Part shown: positions 7,663-17,886 of the stretch, one piece after another
How positions within the stretch are numbered: the stretch's first letter is position 1
How the letters are laid out: every line of letters begins with the position of its first letter
Assembly: GCF_012720115.1 (NCBI RefSeq)
Contig: NZ_VNWN01000004.1
Coordinates: 248,001 to 312,000, forward strand
Direction of reading: 5' to 3'
Origin: Sneathiella chinensis
GTDB lineage: Bacteria > Pseudomonadota > Alphaproteobacteria > Sneathiellales > Sneathiellaceae
DNA: 64,000 nt
Notes under the pieces: generated by a model
What the model was told of the DNA's origin: nothing
Databases searched by the model: none
Seen by the model: only the letters and a program-made list of their open reading frames with translations
Translations under genes and position numbers: made by a program

Positions 7663-8631
7663 ATGTCAGAAATTGCCGGGCTGATTCTGCCGCTGTTCGG
7701 CCTGATTTTTCTGGGATATATCGTTGCCCGTATTACCCGGCAACCGGCCGAGGCGATGGGATGGCTGAATACCTTCATCATCTATGCCGCCCTTCCGGCC
7801 CTGTTTTTCAAGCTGTTGTCGAAAACCCCGGTTGAACAACTGGCCAGTTGGGATTTTGTCCTGTCCAATCTGGCGGTGACCTTTTCCCTGTTTCTTCTGA
7901 TCTTTCTTGTGGGCGCGTGTATTCGCCGCTCCACCACTCCGGAAGCGACCATTCAGGGGTTGGCCGCCGCCTATGGCAATATCGGCTATATGGGGCCGGC
8001 CGTGGCGATCCTGACCTTTGGGGAGCGGGCGGCGGTGCCGGTGGCCCTGATCGTCTGTTTCGAGAATGTGATGCATTTCATCGTGGCGCCGACCTTCATG
8101 GCCGTGGCGGGCGGGGACAAGCGCAACGGACTGGCTCTTGCGCGGGACATTGCCAAAAAGGTGATGCTGCATCCCTTTATCGTATCAACCATTCTGGGCA
8201 TGGCCGCCGCTGTCAGCGGGATTGCCATCCCGACACCGGTTGAGGGGCTGGTCAACTATCTGGCGCAGGCCGCCGCACCGTGCGCCCTGTTTGCCATGGG
8301 GGTCAGTCTGGCCTTGCGGCCCTTGAGGAAAATGCCGCTGGAACTCAGCTATATCATTCTGGCCAATCTGGTCCTGCATCCCATCCTGATGTATGTGGCC
8401 TTGAGCTGGATTGGTGATTTTGACCCGATCTGGATGTATACGGCGGTTCTTCTAGCAGCCTTGCCGACGGCGACCAATGTGTTTGTGCTGGCCCAGCAAT
8501 ACGGGGTCTGGATTGAAAGGGCATCGGCCACCATCCTGCTGACCACCATCCTGTCGGTTTTCACGGTCAGCGCCTTTGTCTTCCTCATTACCCAGGGCCT
8601 GTTGCCACCGGACCTGTTCCCGGGGCGCTGA
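7663..8631 (+). CDS. AEC (auxin efflux carrier) family transporter
   Basis: 322 residues with about ten hydrophobic helices arranged as two five-helix halves, the fold of AEC/bile-acid transporter superfamily carriers. Typical elements are the N-terminal LILPLFGLIFLGYIVAR, the AAYGNIGYMGPAVA segment around residue 104 with conserved Asn and Gly, and a C-terminal LAALPTATNVFVLAQQYG block. Bacterial members move malonate, malate and other organic acids; the substrate here is unknown. GGGGGAG lies 8 bases before the ATG, inside the inverted-repeat arm described separately. Confidence 0.85.
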   Translation: MSEIAGLILPLFGLIFLGYIVARITRQPAEAMGWLNTFIIYAALPALFFKLLSKTPVEQLASWDFVLSNLAVTFSLFLLIFLVGACIRRSTTPEATIQGLAAAYGNIGYMGPAVAILTFGERAAVPVALIVCFENVMHFIVAPTFMAVAGGDKRNGLALARDIAKKVMLHPFIVSTILGMAAAVSGIAIPTPVEGLVNYLAQAAAPCALFAMGVSLALRPLRKMPLELSYIILANLVLHPILMYVALSWIGDFDPIWMYTAVLLAALPTATNVFVLAQQYGVWIERASATILLTTILSVFTVSAFVFLITQGLLPPDLFPGR

Positions 8632-8747
8632 ACCCGCAGAAAACAAGAATTTCCGGCCCGCATCCCGTTACAGTGATTGCGTATCCGGGGCCGATGGCCT
8701 ACAACAGGCAAAACTTGAGCATTCTGTCAACCGGAGCACGATAACGA

Positions 8748-10427
8748 ATGGCTTCCTATCAGTATATTTATGTGATGAGCGGTCTGTCCAAGACCTACCC
8801 CGGCGGCAAGCAGGTTCTGAAAGACATCCGCCTCAGCTTTTTCCCCGGGGCGAAAATTGGTGTGCTGGGCCTGAACGGTGCCGGTAAGTCAACCTTGCTG
8901 AAGATCATGGCAGGGATCGAAACCGAATTTACCGGTGAAGCCTGGGCCGCAGAGGGCGTCAAGGTCGGTTATCTGGCGCAGGAGCCGGAACTGGACCCCG
9001 CCAAGGACGTGGTCGGGAACGTCATGGATGGCGTGGCCGAGAAAAAGGCCCTTCTGGACGAATTCAACGAGATTTCCGCCCGCTTCGCCGAGGAAATGAC
9101 CGATGATGAAATGAACGACCTGATCGCAAAGCAGGGCGAATTGCAGGAAGTCATCGATGCCCAGAACCTGTGGGATCTGGAGCGGGAAGTGGAAATCGCC
9201 ATGGACGCGCTGCGCTGTCCTCCGGGCGATGCGGATGTGACCAAGCTGTCCGGTGGTGAACGTCGCCGTGTGGCGCTTTGCCGTTTGCTGCTGTCCAAGC
9301 CGGACATGCTGCTGCTGGACGAACCGACCAACCATCTGGACGCGGAAAGTGTCGCATGGCTTGAGCGCTTCCTCCATGACTATACAGGCACAGTTGTGGC
9401 GGTTACCCACGATCGTTACTTCCTTGATAATGTCGCAGGCTGGATTTTGGAACTGGACCGTGGTCATGGTATTCCGTGGGAAGGCAACTATTCCAGCTGG
9501 CTGGACCAGAAGGAAAAACGACTGGAGCAGGAAGGCAAGGCCGAAGATGCCCGCCGCCGGACCCTGAAGCACGAACTGGAATGGATCCGTCAGGGCGCCA
9601 AGGGGCGTCAGACAAAGTCCAAGGCCCGTATCAGTGCTTATGAGGACCTGCTTAGTCAGGACGCGGAAAAGCGCGCCGACAACATGCAGATTTCCATTCC
9701 GGCCGGACCGCGCCTTGGTGATCTGGTGGTCGAGGCCAATGGCGTCAGCAAGGGCTTTGGCGATCGTCTGCTGATTGATGACCTGACATTCAAGCTGCCT
9801 CCGGGGGCGATTGTCGGTGTGATCGGCCCGAACGGTGCCGGTAAAACCACCCTGTTCAAGCTGCTGAACGGGCAGGAAACCCCGGACGCCGGTGAATTCG
9901 TTGTCGGCCCGACGGTCAAGCTCGGTTATGTGGATCAGGACCGTGATACGCTGGATCCCAACAAAACCGTCTGGGAGGAAATTTCCGAAGGCAACGAGAT
10001 CATCTATCTTGGCAAGCGGGAAATCAACAGCCGGGCCTATGTATCCGGGTTCAACTTCAAGGGATCGGACCAGCAGAAAAAGGTCGGCCAGCTTTCCGGT
10101 GGTGAACGGAACCGTGTCAACCTTGCCAAGATGCTGAAATCCGGCGCCAACTTCCTGATGCTTGACGAACCGACCAACGACCTTGACGTGGATACCCTCC
10201 GCGCCCTGGAAGAAGCCTTGCTTGAATTCGCCGGTTGCGCCGTCGTGATCAGCCATGACCGCTGGTTCCTCGATCGTATCGCCACCCATATCCTCGCCTA
10301 TGAAGGGGATAGCCATGTGGAATGGTTCGAAGGAAACTTCGAAGCCTACGAAGAAGACAAGAAGCGTCGGCTTGGCGCCAGTGCGACAGAACCGCACCGG
10401 ATCAAGTACAAACCGATCAGCCGCTAA
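8748..10427 (+). CDS. ettA: Energy-dependent translational throttle protein EttA (ABC-F ATPase)
   Basis: 559 residues, the EttA length, without membrane segments. Two ABC cassettes are present: first Walker [10 protein letters not shown] near residue 42 with signature LSGGERRRV near 167, second Walker [10 protein letters not shown] near 361 with signature LSGGERNRV near 450. Both Walker B motifs end in DEPTN as in ABC-F proteins ([11 protein letters not shown] and [11 protein letters not shown]). Between the cassettes lies the charged P-site linker ([13 protein letters not shown] and following). EttA binds the ribosomal E site and gates the first elongation step by ATP/ADP level. A clean terminator follows. 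Confidence 0.93.
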   Translation: MASYQYIYVMSGLSKTYPGGKQVLKDIRLSFFPGAKIGVLGLNGAGKSTLLKIMAGIETEFTGEAWAAEGVKVGYLAQEPELDPAKDVVGNVMDGVAEKKALLDEFNEISARFAEEMTDDEMNDLIAKQGELQEVIDAQNLWDLEREVEIAMDALRCPPGDADVTKLSGGERRRVALCRLLLSKPDMLLLDEPTNHLDAESVAWLERFLHDYTGTVVAVTHDRYFLDNVAGWILELDRGHGIPWEGNYSSWLDQKEKRLEQEGKAEDARRRTLKHELEWIRQGAKGRQTKSKARISAYEDLLSQDAEKRADNMQISIPAGPRLGDLVVEANGVSKGFGDRLLIDDLTFKLPPGAIVGVIGPNGAGKTTLFKLLNGQETPDAGEFVVGPTVKLGYVDQDRDTLDPNKTVWEEISEGNEIIYLGKREINSRAYVSGFNFKGSDQQKKVGQLSGGERNRVNLAKMLKSGANFLMLDEPTNDLDVDTLRALEEALLEFAGCAVVISHDRWFLDRIATHILAYEGDSHVEWFEGNFEAYEEDKKRRLGASATEPHRIKYKPISR

Positions 10428-10436
10428 GGCACTTGA

Positions 10437-10468
10437 AAATGGCCCGATTTTGTCGGGCCATTTTTTTT
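10437..10468 (+). terminator. Strong intrinsic terminator after ettA
   Basis: ATGGCCCGA at 10439-10447 pairs with TCGGGCCAT at 10453-10461 and is followed by a run of T. Confidence 0.9.
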
Positions 10469-10545
10469 GCCCTTTTGATGGCATGTGGTGTGTTTTCTCT
10501 GAAGATTATTCAGGATAAGGTGAAGCATTGCCTGGGGAGGGGAAC

Positions 10546-12042
10546 ATGTTATCGGATTATCACCAATATGACGGGTTGGGACTGGCGGCGCTTGTCTGCG
10601 AGGGAGAGGTTAGCCCGGCCGAGCTTGTGGATACGGCCATCGCCGAGATCGAGCGGCTTGACCCGGCCTTGAACGCGATCACACAGACCCTGTATGAGGA
10701 GGCCCGCAGCGCGGCTCGGGAAGGGGTGGACCGGGATGCCCCCTTTGCAGGGGTTCCCTTTCTGGTCAAGGACCTGATCGCCACGGTTGCCGGAACGCCG
10801 ACCACGGGCAGTTGCAGGATATTAAAAGAACATCGCTTTGCTGCGGATTCAGAACTGGTCGCACGGTTCCGGCGGGCAGGACTGATGATCCTTGGCAAGA
10901 CCAATACACCGGAGTTCGGGATCATGGGTATCACGGAACCGGTGCTGAACGGGCCGACCCGCAACCCGTGGGATGTGAGCCGGGGCAGCGGCGGGTCAAG
11001 CGGCGGATCAGCCGCGGCGGTCGCCGCCCGGATGGTGCCCTTGGCCCATGGCGGTGATGGCGGTGGGTCCATCCGTATTCCAGCCAGTCATTGTGGCCTT
11101 GTGGGGTTGCTTCCCAGCCGGGGCCGCAACCCGATGGGCCCCGGCCTTGGCGAGGCTTGGGGTGGTCTTGCCCGCGAGCATGTCCTGACCCGGACAGTGC
11201 GGGACAGCGCGGCCATGCTGGACTGTATCGCAGGCGCTGATGTGGGCGCTCCCTACGCGGCGCCGGCCATGACCGGCACCTCGTTTCTGGCGGCGGCGCA
11301 GGCCGCCCCTGTTCCGCTGACCATTGCCTTCACGAAAGAGGCCTTGTATGGCCGGGACAATCACCCGGATTGTGTGGCCGCCGTTGAAAAGACCGTGAAA
11401 CTGCTGCAGGACCTTGGCCATACGGTTGAGGAGGCAAAGCCGGAACTGGACCGGCACGCCCTTGCAAAGGCCTATCTGATGATCGTTTGTGGCTGGGTCG
11501 CCTGGGAAATTGAACACAGCGCCGGGATTGCTGGTGTGCCTGTGCGCAGTGGGGATTATGAGCTGACCTCGTGGGTGATGGGGCTTGTCGGGCGCAAGAA
11601 CGGGGCGATCGAACTGGCGAAGGCGCGGCATATTTGTGATATGGCGGCGCGAACCATGGGGCGTTTCCATCAGCGGTATGATTTGTTCCTGACCTCAACA
11701 ACAGCCCGCCCACCGGTTGAGGTGGGGGAGCTATATCCATCGGGGGGCGATGCGGTTGCCCTGAATGTCCTGAAATACCTGCCCCTTAAAAGCCTGCTGA
11801 ACAAGGCGCTGGATTCTCTGGCAGAGGAAGCCCTGTCCGCGACGCCCAACACGCAGCTTTTCAACCAGACGGGGCAACCGGCCCTGTCCCTGCCTTTATG
11901 GCAGAATGGGGAGGGGCTGCCGATCGGGGTTCAGTTTGCCGCCCCCCTTGGGGGAGAGGGAACCCTGTTCAGGATCGCGTCGGAACTGGAGGCGGCGAAC
12001 CCGTGGATTGACAGACAGCCTTCTTTGCTCAAAGCTGTTTGA
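10546..12042 (+). CDS. Amidase (amidase signature family)
   Basis: 498 residues from the ATG at 10546, which has GGGGAGGGG just upstream; an in-frame TTG at 10528 precedes that RBS. The Ser-cis-Ser-Lys triad motifs are visible: the lysine in [12 protein letters not shown] near residue 77, and the Gly/Ser-rich signature [17 protein letters not shown] near 147-163 with the catalytic serine in [11 protein letters not shown] just after. The family hydrolyses amides from short aliphatic amides to 6-aminohexanoate dimers; the substrate cannot be told. It is not GatA by context, as no gatC/gatB is present. It precedes rfbC by 25 bp with no terminator, so co-transcription is possible. Confidence 0.87.
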   Translation: MLSDYHQYDGLGLAALVCEGEVSPAELVDTAIAEIERLDPALNAITQTLYEEARSAAREGVDRDAPFAGVPFLVKDLIATVAGTPTTGSCRILKEHRFAADSELVARFRRAGLMILGKTNTPEFGIMGITEPVLNGPTRNPWDVSRGSGGSSGGSAAAVAARMVPLAHGGDGGGSIRIPASHCGLVGLLPSRGRNPMGPGLGEAWGGLAREHVLTRTVRDSAAMLDCIAGADVGAPYAAPAMTGTSFLAAAQAAPVPLTIAFTKEALYGRDNHPDCVAAVEKTVKLLQDLGHTVEEAKPELDRHALAKAYLMIVCGWVAWEIEHSAGIAGVPVRSGDYELTSWVMGLVGRKNGAIELAKARHICDMAARTMGRFHQRYDLFLTSTTARPPVEVGELYPSGGDAVALNVLKYLPLKSLLNKALDSLAEEALSATPNTQLFNQTGQPALSLPLWQNGEGLPIGVQFAAPLGGEGTLFRIASELEAANPWIDRQPSLLKAV

Positions 12043-12067
12043 ATATTAGAGAAGAGGGGATTTTCTC

Positions 12068-12625
12068 ATGCTGCAGATAGAAGCCACCTCCCTGCCTGAC
12101 GTGAAGATTGTGACGCCGCGTAAATTTGGTGATGAGCGAGGGTTCTTCTCGGAGGTCTGGAACCGGGACGCCATGAGCGAGGCCGGAATAGAAGCGGATT
12201 TCGTACAGGATAACCATGCCTATAGCGCCGCAAAGGGAACCATCCGGGGGCTGCATTACCAGATGGACCCGAAGGCACAGGGCAAGCTGGTTCGGGTAAC
12301 ACGGGGGACTGTTCTGGATGTGGCCGTTGACATTCGTCGCGGCTCCCCCACCTTCGGTAAGTATGCGGCGGTTACCTTATCGGTGGATAACTGGCGACAG
12401 CTTTGGATACCGGCGGGCTTTGCCCACGGCTACTGCACCCTGACGGACGAGGTGGAATTTCTGTACAAGGTGACCGAGCGATATAGCCCGGAGCAAGAGC
12501 GGGGCATTCGGTGGGACGATCCTGACATTGCTATCAACTGGCAGATACCGCCGGAGCAGATAACGGTTTCAGACAAGGATCGTATCCTGCCGTACTTGGC
12601 GGAGCAACCAGACCTGTTTGACTAG
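12068..12625 (+). CDS. rfbC: dTDP-4-dehydrorhamnose 3,5-epimerase
   Basis: 185 residues, the standard RmlC length. It converts dTDP-4-keto-6-deoxyglucose to dTDP-4-keto-L-rhamnose. Family marks: the DERGFFSE motif near residue 24, the [19 protein letters not shown] block with the active-site His near residue 61, and the FAHGYC segment near 121. GAAGAGGGG lies upstream of the ATG. It heads an rfbC-rfbB-rfbD cluster; the thymidylyltransferase gene rfbA, usually part of the set, is absent from the window. Confidence 0.94.
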   Translation: MLQIEATSLPDVKIVTPRKFGDERGFFSEVWNRDAMSEAGIEADFVQDNHAYSAAKGTIRGLHYQMDPKAQGKLVRVTRGTVLDVAVDIRRGSPTFGKYAAVTLSVDNWRQLWIPAGFAHGYCTLTDEVEFLYKVTERYSPEQERGIRWDDPDIAINWQIPPEQITVSDKDRILPYLAEQPDLFD

Positions 12626-12635
12626 GGGAGAGGGC

Positions 12636-13709
12636 ATGACGGTATTCGTGACGGGGGGAGCGGGCTTTATTGGCTCTGCGGTGGTGCGGGATCTGCTTCT
12701 GAAGGACGGGGCCGACGTGGTGACCATCGACAAGCTGACCTATGCGGGCAGTCTTGAGAACCTCCGGGATGTTGCGGATCATCCCCGGCATCATTTCCAT
12801 CAGGCGGATATCTGCGACGGGGCGGCCATCAAGGCCCTGTTTCAGCAATACCAGCCGACCGCCGTCTTTCATCTGGCCGCAGAAAGTCATGTGGACCGAT
12901 CCATCGACGGTCCGGCGGATTTTATCCAGACCAATCTGGTCGGGACCTTTACCATGCTGCAATCGGCGCTGGAATACTGGCGCGATCTTGCGGACGGGGA
13001 CAGGAAGAACGCCTTTCGGTTCCTGCATGTCTCGACGGACGAGGTATATGGCGAGTTGGGGGCCGATGGGCTGTTTTCGGAAACCAGCAGTTACGAGCCA
13101 AGTTCTCCCTATTCGGCCAGCAAGGCGGGATCAGACCATCTGGCGCGGGCGTGGCAACGGACATATGGGTTGCCGGTAATCGTGACCAACTGTTCCAACA
13201 ATTACGGCCCCTATCAGTTTCCTGAAAAATTGCTGCCGGTGGTGATCCTGAATGCGCTGGCCGGGCGGGAGTTGCCCGTTTATGGAACCGGCGAGAATAT
13301 CCGCGACTGGTTGTTCGTTCATGATCATTCTACGGCCCTGCGTCTGGTGCGGGGTAAGGGCCGGGTGGGCGAGACCTATATGATTGGCGGGCGGGCAGAG
13401 CGTACCAATATTGACATGGTCCGCAGCATTTGCCGGATACTGGACCCGTATTTCCCGGAAAAAGCACCCCATGAAAACCTGATCCGGTTTGTCACCGACC
13501 GGCCGGGCCATGATGCCCGATATGCAGTGGATTGCAGAAAAATCGAACAGGAGCTGGGCTGGCGGCAATCTGTCACCCTTGAGGAAGGCCTGAAGCAGAC
13601 CGTAGGCTGGTATCTGGATAACCTTGATTGGGTTGAAGCGGTCGGTAAGGGCGTCGCAGCGGAACGGCGCGGTCTGGAAAGTCGCGGGTTGCAGGGGACC
13701 AGCTTGTGA
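12636..13709 (+). CDS. rfbB: dTDP-glucose 4,6-dehydratase
   Basis: 357 residues from the ATG at 12636 with GGGGAGAG before it; the TTG at 12618 would overlap rfbC and lies upstream of the RBS. Extended short-chain dehydrogenase: NAD-binding GGAGFIG at residues 7-13, the [10 protein letters not shown] substrate motif near 132-141, and the [10 protein letters not shown] catalytic Tyr-Lys pair near 157-161. It makes dTDP-4-keto-6-deoxyglucose for the epimerase and reductase on either side. The end overlaps the GTG of rfbD by 4 bp. Confidence 0.94.
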   Translation: MTVFVTGGAGFIGSAVVRDLLLKDGADVVTIDKLTYAGSLENLRDVADHPRHHFHQADICDGAAIKALFQQYQPTAVFHLAAESHVDRSIDGPADFIQTNLVGTFTMLQSALEYWRDLADGDRKNAFRFLHVSTDEVYGELGADGLFSETSSYEPSSPYSASKAGSDHLARAWQRTYGLPVIVTNCSNNYGPYQFPEKLLPVVILNALAGRELPVYGTGENIRDWLFVHDHSTALRLVRGKGRVGETYMIGGRAERTNIDMVRSICRILDPYFPEKAPHENLIRFVTDRPGHDARYAVDCRKIEQELGWRQSVTLEEGLKQTVGWYLDNLDWVEAVGKGVAAERRGLESRGLQGTSL

Positions 13710-14542
13710 AAATTCTGGTCACAGGCGGCGAAGGACAGGTTGGCAGTGCCCTTGAAAGGGCTGGGCGAGAGGCCGGGCATGACATGCGGATGATGTCCCG
13801 CCGGGCGCTGGATATTACCTCTGTCCGTTCCGCCGGGGAGGGGCTGTCCCGGCAGCGACCGGATCTGGTGATCAATGCGGCGGCCTATACGGCGGTGGAC
13901 CGGGCCGAGGAAGAGACCGAGCAGGCCTTCTCCATTAATCAAACAGGGCCGCAAAATCTGGCGGAAACCTGTCAGAAGATGGGATTGCCACTTATCCATA
14001 TATCAACGGATTTTGTCTTTGATGGGCTGAAAGACGGCCCCTATCTTGAGACAGACCCTTGTGCCCCGCTTGGGGTGTATGGGCAATCAAAATGGCTTGG
14101 GGAACAGGCGGTTACCCGGACGCTGGATCGGCACCTGATCCTCCGAACCGCATGGGTGTTTGGCGGCGCGACCAGTTTTGTGGAAACCATGCGGCGATTG
14201 GCCGGAACACGGCAGGATATTTCCGTGGTGGATGATCAGAAAGGGGGACCAACCCCGGCGGCGGCCATTGCTGATTGCTTGCTGGTGATGGCGGAAAAAG
14301 CCCTGGCGGCCGGGTTTTCAGACTGGGGAATTTATCATTTTTGCGGCACTCCCCCTGTCAGTTGGTATGAGTTCGCCGGCTATATCCTGAAGGACAGGGC
14401 GGGCGTGACCGTTCATCCCATCCCGACCCGCGATTACCCCACCCCGGCAAAACGTCCGGCGAATTCTGTTCTGGCGTGCGGCAGGATCGCGGATGTGTTT
14501 GGCATTCAGCAGCCGGACTGGCGGGACTATCTTGCTGATTGA
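13706..14542 (+). CDS. rfbD: dTDP-4-dehydrorhamnose reductase
   Basis: 278 residues starting at GTG 13706, overlapping the rfbB stop (GTGA). NADPH-dependent last step to dTDP-L-rhamnose. The N-terminal GGEGQVG nucleotide-binding loop, the [10 protein letters not shown] segment, the ISTDFVFDG motif near 93 and the YGQSKWLGE catalytic Tyr/Lys region near 123-131 are all present. The tail overlaps the end of the convergent LysR gene by 16 bp, leaving no room for a terminator between them. Confidence 0.92.
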   Translation: MKILVTGGEGQVGSALERAGREAGHDMRMMSRRALDITSVRSAGEGLSRQRPDLVINAAAYTAVDRAEEETEQAFSINQTGPQNLAETCQKMGLPLIHISTDFVFDGLKDGPYLETDPCAPLGVYGQSKWLGEQAVTRTLDRHLILRTAWVFGGATSFVETMRRLAGTRQDISVVDDQKGGPTPAAAIADCLLVMAEKALAAGFSDWGIYHFCGTPPVSWYEFAGYILKDRAGVTVHPIPTRDYPTPAKRPANSVLACGRIADVFGIQQPDWRDYLAD

Positions 14543-15432
14543 GTGGTGAAATACGCCCTGACATGAGCCTTGAAGGCCGATTGCAGGGTGGTTTCCGGGT
14601 GACGCTGTGTTTGTGCAAGGGCAATGCGGTGGGGAACCAGTTCCCCGCGAAGCGGCATGTGAATGAAAGTCCCCCCGTCATAGGTCTTGCCATAGGGAAT
14701 ATCTGTTGCCAGCAATCCCACCCCAAGGCCGTTGGCCACCATGGAGCGGAGCATCTCGATCGAACCAGTCTCAAAGGCGATGCGGGGACTGATGCCCTGC
14801 ATCTGGGCAAGGCTGAGAAAATACCCCCGGCTATGAGGCAGGCTGACAAGGATCAGAGGGTCTTCCAGCAGTTCAGAAAGACTGAGGTTCGGTCTGTCCG
14901 CATATCGGTGCCCCGGTGGCAGCAGGCCATAGGGGCGGACATCGGCAAGCGGGGTAATCGCCAGATCGGAGGGGATGCCGAAATCATAGATCAGCGCCAT
15001 ATCAATACGCCCGCTTTCCAGCCACGCGAATTGGGTTTCAAGATCCCCTTCATGCAGGCGGATATCCGTATGCGGATAGCGATCCTGAAACAGGCGGATC
15101 AGGGAAGGGGCGTAGCGTGGCCCCAGAGTGGAGAAAACACCGAAATTGAGGACCCCTTCCATCCGGTCAGGTGTTTCGAATAGCTGACCTGCCTGCCGTT
15201 TCAGGGCCCGCAGGTCGTCTATCTTGCGCGCCCCGAACGCGGTCAGTTCCAGACCCTGCCCCGCATTCCTGAGGAAAAGCGGCTGCCCAAGGCTGGTTTC
15301 CAGTTTGGTAATGGCAAGCGAGATGGACGGCTGCGACACATTCAGGTGCCGGGCCGCCGCAGAGGTGCTGCCATATTCCGCCACGGCCATCACATAATCG
15401 ATCTGCCTGAAACTGAGGGGTATAGAATTCAT
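14527..15432 (-). CDS. LysR family transcriptional regulator
   Basis: 301 residues, normal LysR length. The N-terminal winged helix-turn-helix is clear: FRQIDYVMAVAEYGSTSAAA followed by HLNVSQPSISLAITKLE at residues ~23-45 and a wing with PLFLR. The rest is a periplasmic-binding-protein-like effector domain. It is divergent from the CoA-transferase/acyl-CoA dehydrogenase pair across an 84-bp AT-rich spacer carrying a palindrome, the usual layout for LysR control of the divergent operon. The effector is unknown, possibly an acyl-CoA or carboxylate (inference). Confidence 0.9.
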   Translation of the reverse strand: MNSIPLSFRQIDYVMAVAEYGSTSAAARHLNVSQPSISLAITKLETSLGQPLFLRNAGQGLELTAFGARKIDDLRALKRQAGQLFETPDRMEGVLNFGVFSTLGPRYAPSLIRLFQDRYPHTDIRLHEGDLETQFAWLESGRIDMALIYDFGIPSDLAITPLADVRPYGLLPPGHRYADRPNLSLSELLEDPLILVSLPHSRGYFLSLAQMQGISPRIAFETGSIEMLRSMVANGLGVGLLATDIPYGKTYDGGTFIHMPLRGELVPHRIALAQTQRHPETTLQSAFKAHVRAYFTTQSAR

Positions 15433-15435
15433 TTA

Positions 15436-15469
15436 TATAGTATATGAAATATCTGTATTTCTATCTATA
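15436..15469. promoter_or_regulatory. Candidate LysR operator in the divergent spacer
   Basis: Perfect inverted repeat GAAATA-tctg-TATTTC at 15446-15461, flanked by TATAG (15436-15440) and CTATA (15465-15469). It lies between the LysR start and the CoA-transferase start, within an AT-rich block that could also hold both promoters. Confidence 0.55.
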
Positions 15470-15516
15470 GCAAACTGGCGCGTATCGTTTCCTGAAACAG
15501 ATAAAGGAGACGGTTG

Positions 15517-16698
15517 ATGCAACAGACAACAGAAGCGACAGGGCGGCGGCCCCTTGAGGGCGTGCGGGTTCTGGACCTGACCCGGGTTCTGGCCGGGCCG
15601 TATTGTACGGCCATGATGGCCGACCTTGGCGCTGAGATCATCAAGGTGGAAGCGGCCCACGGGGACGATTACCGGCATATCGGCGATCGCATCGACGGGG
15701 AAAGCATTCTGTTCCAGACCGTCAACCGGGGCAAAAAGTCGATCGTTCTGGACCTGAAGGCACCGGAAGGGATTGAGACCATCCGGCGACTGGTCGCCAC
15801 GGCCGATGTTCTGATTGAGAATTTCCGCCCCGGCGTTATGGACAAGCTGGGGCTGGGGGCAGAGGCCCTGCGGCAGGAACATCCGGCGCTGGTTTATGTG
15901 TCCGTGTCCGGGTTCGGGCAGACCGGGCCCAATACGGCCAGCCCCGCCTATGACATTATCATTCAGGCCATGAGCGGCCTGATGGATGTAACCGGCGAGC
16001 CGGACAATCCGCCCACCATGGTGGGAGAGGCGCTTGCGGATGTGGCAGGCGGGATTTTCGCCGCCTTTGGAACCATGGTCGCCCTGTTCGATCGGGAGCG
16101 GACCGGCACCGGGCGGCATGTTGATCTGGCCCTGTTCGATGCGCTGGTTTCCATGATGCCGATTGTGGCCAGCCGCGCCCTGCTTGGGGATGGAAAACCA
16201 ACCCGAACAGGCAACAAACACCCGGTTTCCGCCCCCTTCGGGACCTATCAGGCCGGGGATGGGCACTTTACCGTTGCGGTCTTGAACAACCGCCTGTTCG
16301 CAACCTTTGCCGCGTCAATCGACTGTCCGGAACTGGCCGATGATCCCCGTTTCGCTACTGATTCCCTCCGCCGGGATAACGAGCCGGCACTGGCCGAAAA
16401 GATCGAGGCTTGGGCTGGCAGCCGCACTGTCGGGGAGGTGGTTTCCCTGCTGACGGAAGCGGGGATACCGGTGGCCCCTATCCAGACGGCAGCAGAGGCA
16501 TGGGGGTCGGCGCAGGCGGAGGCACGGGGCTTGTCCTCGGCTGTATCCCATCCTGTTCTGGGAATGCTGCAAATCCCGGAACAGCCGATCCATTTCAGTG
16601 ACGTTCCGCGAGGAGGGCGCCCGGCTGCCCCGGCCCTCAACGCCCACAAGGATGAAATACTGGCGGACCTGAACCGCCGCGAAGGAGAAAAAGCATGA
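15517..16698 (+). CDS. CaiB/BaiF family (class III) CoA-transferase
   Basis: 393 residues from the ATG at 15517, with AAAGGAGA 5-12 bases before it. Class III family marks: GVRVLDLTRVLAGPYCTAMMADLGAE at the N-terminus, NRGKKSIVLDLK near 75, and the GEALADVAGG loop near 170 with the aspartate expected to form the acyl-aspartyl intermediate. It moves CoA between a CoA-thioester and a free acid. The 4-bp overlap with an acyl-CoA dehydrogenase implies a two-step module: activate an acid, then oxidise the acyl-CoA. Substrate unknown. Confidence 0.9.
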   Translation: MQQTTEATGRRPLEGVRVLDLTRVLAGPYCTAMMADLGAEIIKVEAAHGDDYRHIGDRIDGESILFQTVNRGKKSIVLDLKAPEGIETIRRLVATADVLIENFRPGVMDKLGLGAEALRQEHPALVYVSVSGFGQTGPNTASPAYDIIIQAMSGLMDVTGEPDNPPTMVGEALADVAGGIFAAFGTMVALFDRERTGTGRHVDLALFDALVSMMPIVASRALLGDGKPTRTGNKHPVSAPFGTYQAGDGHFTVAVLNNRLFATFAASIDCPELADDPRFATDSLRRDNEPALAEKIEAWAGSRTVGEVVSLLTEAGIPVAPIQTAAEAWGSAQAEARGLSSAVSHPVLGMLQIPEQPIHFSDVPRGGRPAAPALNAHKDEILADLNRREGEKA

Positions 16699-17834
16699 TC
16701 TATCCCCTGAATACAGAAGAGCGTGCCGTCATCGATCAGATCGAGCGGTACTCACGCGAGGTTCTGGCCGAACGGGCCGCTGAAATTGATGAGAAAGGCG
16801 AGTTTGCAACCGTGCATCTGCCGTCTATGTCTGAAATGGGCCTGATGGGTATGAACCTGCCGGAGCGCGTTGGCGGGCTCGGTCTGTCCGGCCCGGCGCT
16901 TTATGCCGCGGTGGAGGCAGTGGCGGGGGCGTGCGGGTCTACGGCATCCATGCTGACCGCCCATTTTCTGGCCACCGACTCAATTCTTCTGGGCGGAAGT
17001 GAGGAGCTTCAGAAGCGGTTCCTGCCCTCTGCGGCGTCCGGGGAAAGTCTGGGGGCGTTCGCCCTGACGGAACCCACTGCAGGCTCCAACCCGGCGGATA
17101 TGAGCACCTTTGCCGTGCGGGAAGGGGAGGGTTACCGGATCAAGGGATCGAAATGTTTCATCTCCAATGCCGGGGCGGCGGATTTCATGGTTGTCTACGC
17201 CAAGACCGACCGGAACGCTGGGGCACGCGGGGTCAGTGCCTTTGTGGTCGAGCCGAAAAAGACAGAAGGCGTTGATATTGCCCCCAACGAGAAAACCATG
17301 GGACTGCGCGGGGGCCATGTTTTCGGGATCAGTTTCGATTGCTTTGTCCCCCTTGAAAACCGCCTTGGCGACGAAGGGACAGGGTTCCGCACGGCCATGA
17401 AGGTTCTGGATAATGGCCGGATCGAGGTTGCCGCGCAGGCGACCGGTATTGCCGATGCGGCGCTGAAGGCAGCGGTTTCTTATGCGAAAGAGCGGCAGGT
17501 GGGCGGTCATCCGATCGGTGATTTCCAGGGTCTGCAATGGATGCTGGCGGACAGCGCCATGGAACTGGAAGCCGCACGGGCCCTTGCCATGCAGGCGGCG
17601 GTCAAGCGCGGCACGGGAGAGCGGTATTCGACCGAATCCGCCTATGCCAAGCTTTATGCCAGTGAAGCCGCGTGGCGCATTGCCGACCGGGCTTTGCAAA
17701 TTCATGGGGGATACGGTTACACCCGGGACTTCCCGCTGGAACGGTATCTTCGGGATCTTCGGATTTTCCGTATTTACGAGGGATCGTCGGAAATCCAGCG
17801 CACCATTATCGCCCGTGGCCTGCTGGCCGGGTAA
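16695..17834 (+). CDS. Acyl-CoA dehydrogenase family protein
   Basis: 379 residues, FAD-dependent, cytoplasmic. The FAD/substrate motif FALTEPTAGSNPADM is near residue 117, and the C-terminal signature YGYTRDFPLERYLRDLR is followed by IYEGSSEIQ. The glutamate of IYEG (around residue 361) is at the usual catalytic-base position for short- and medium-chain enzymes. Coupled by a 4-bp overlap to the CoA-transferase and thus a partner in the same degradation route, probably under the divergent LysR regulator. Confidence 0.92.
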   Translation: MIYPLNTEERAVIDQIERYSREVLAERAAEIDEKGEFATVHLPSMSEMGLMGMNLPERVGGLGLSGPALYAAVEAVAGACGSTASMLTAHFLATDSILLGGSEELQKRFLPSAASGESLGAFALTEPTAGSNPADMSTFAVREGEGYRIKGSKCFISNAGAADFMVVYAKTDRNAGARGVSAFVVEPKKTEGVDIAPNEKTMGLRGGHVFGISFDCFVPLENRLGDEGTGFRTAMKVLDNGRIEVAAQATGIADAALKAAVSYAKERQVGGHPIGDFQGLQWMLADSAMELEAARALAMQAAVKRGTGERYSTESAYAKLYASEAAWRIADRALQIHGGYGYTRDFPLERYLRDLRIFRIYEGSSEIQRTIIARGLLAG

Positions 17835-17840
17835 GGGCAC

Positions 17841-17870
17841 AAAAAAAGCAGCCCGCATATGCGGGCTGCT
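17841..17870 (-). terminator. Terminator of hsp20, possibly bidirectional
   Basis: The perfect palindrome AGCAGCCCGCAT/ATGCGGGCTGCT spans 17847-17870. On the minus strand it runs into seven U residues (A-run at 17841-17847). On the plus strand only a short GTCGTTT follows, so termination of the acyl-CoA dehydrogenase transcript may be weaker. Confidence 0.85.
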
Positions 17871-17886
17871 GTCGTTTGGGGCCAGA

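Noticed and set aside
10546-12042. GatA subunit of the glutamyl-tRNA amidotransferase
   Set aside because: No gatC/gatB adjacent, and the sequence around the signature is that of a general amidase rather than GatA.
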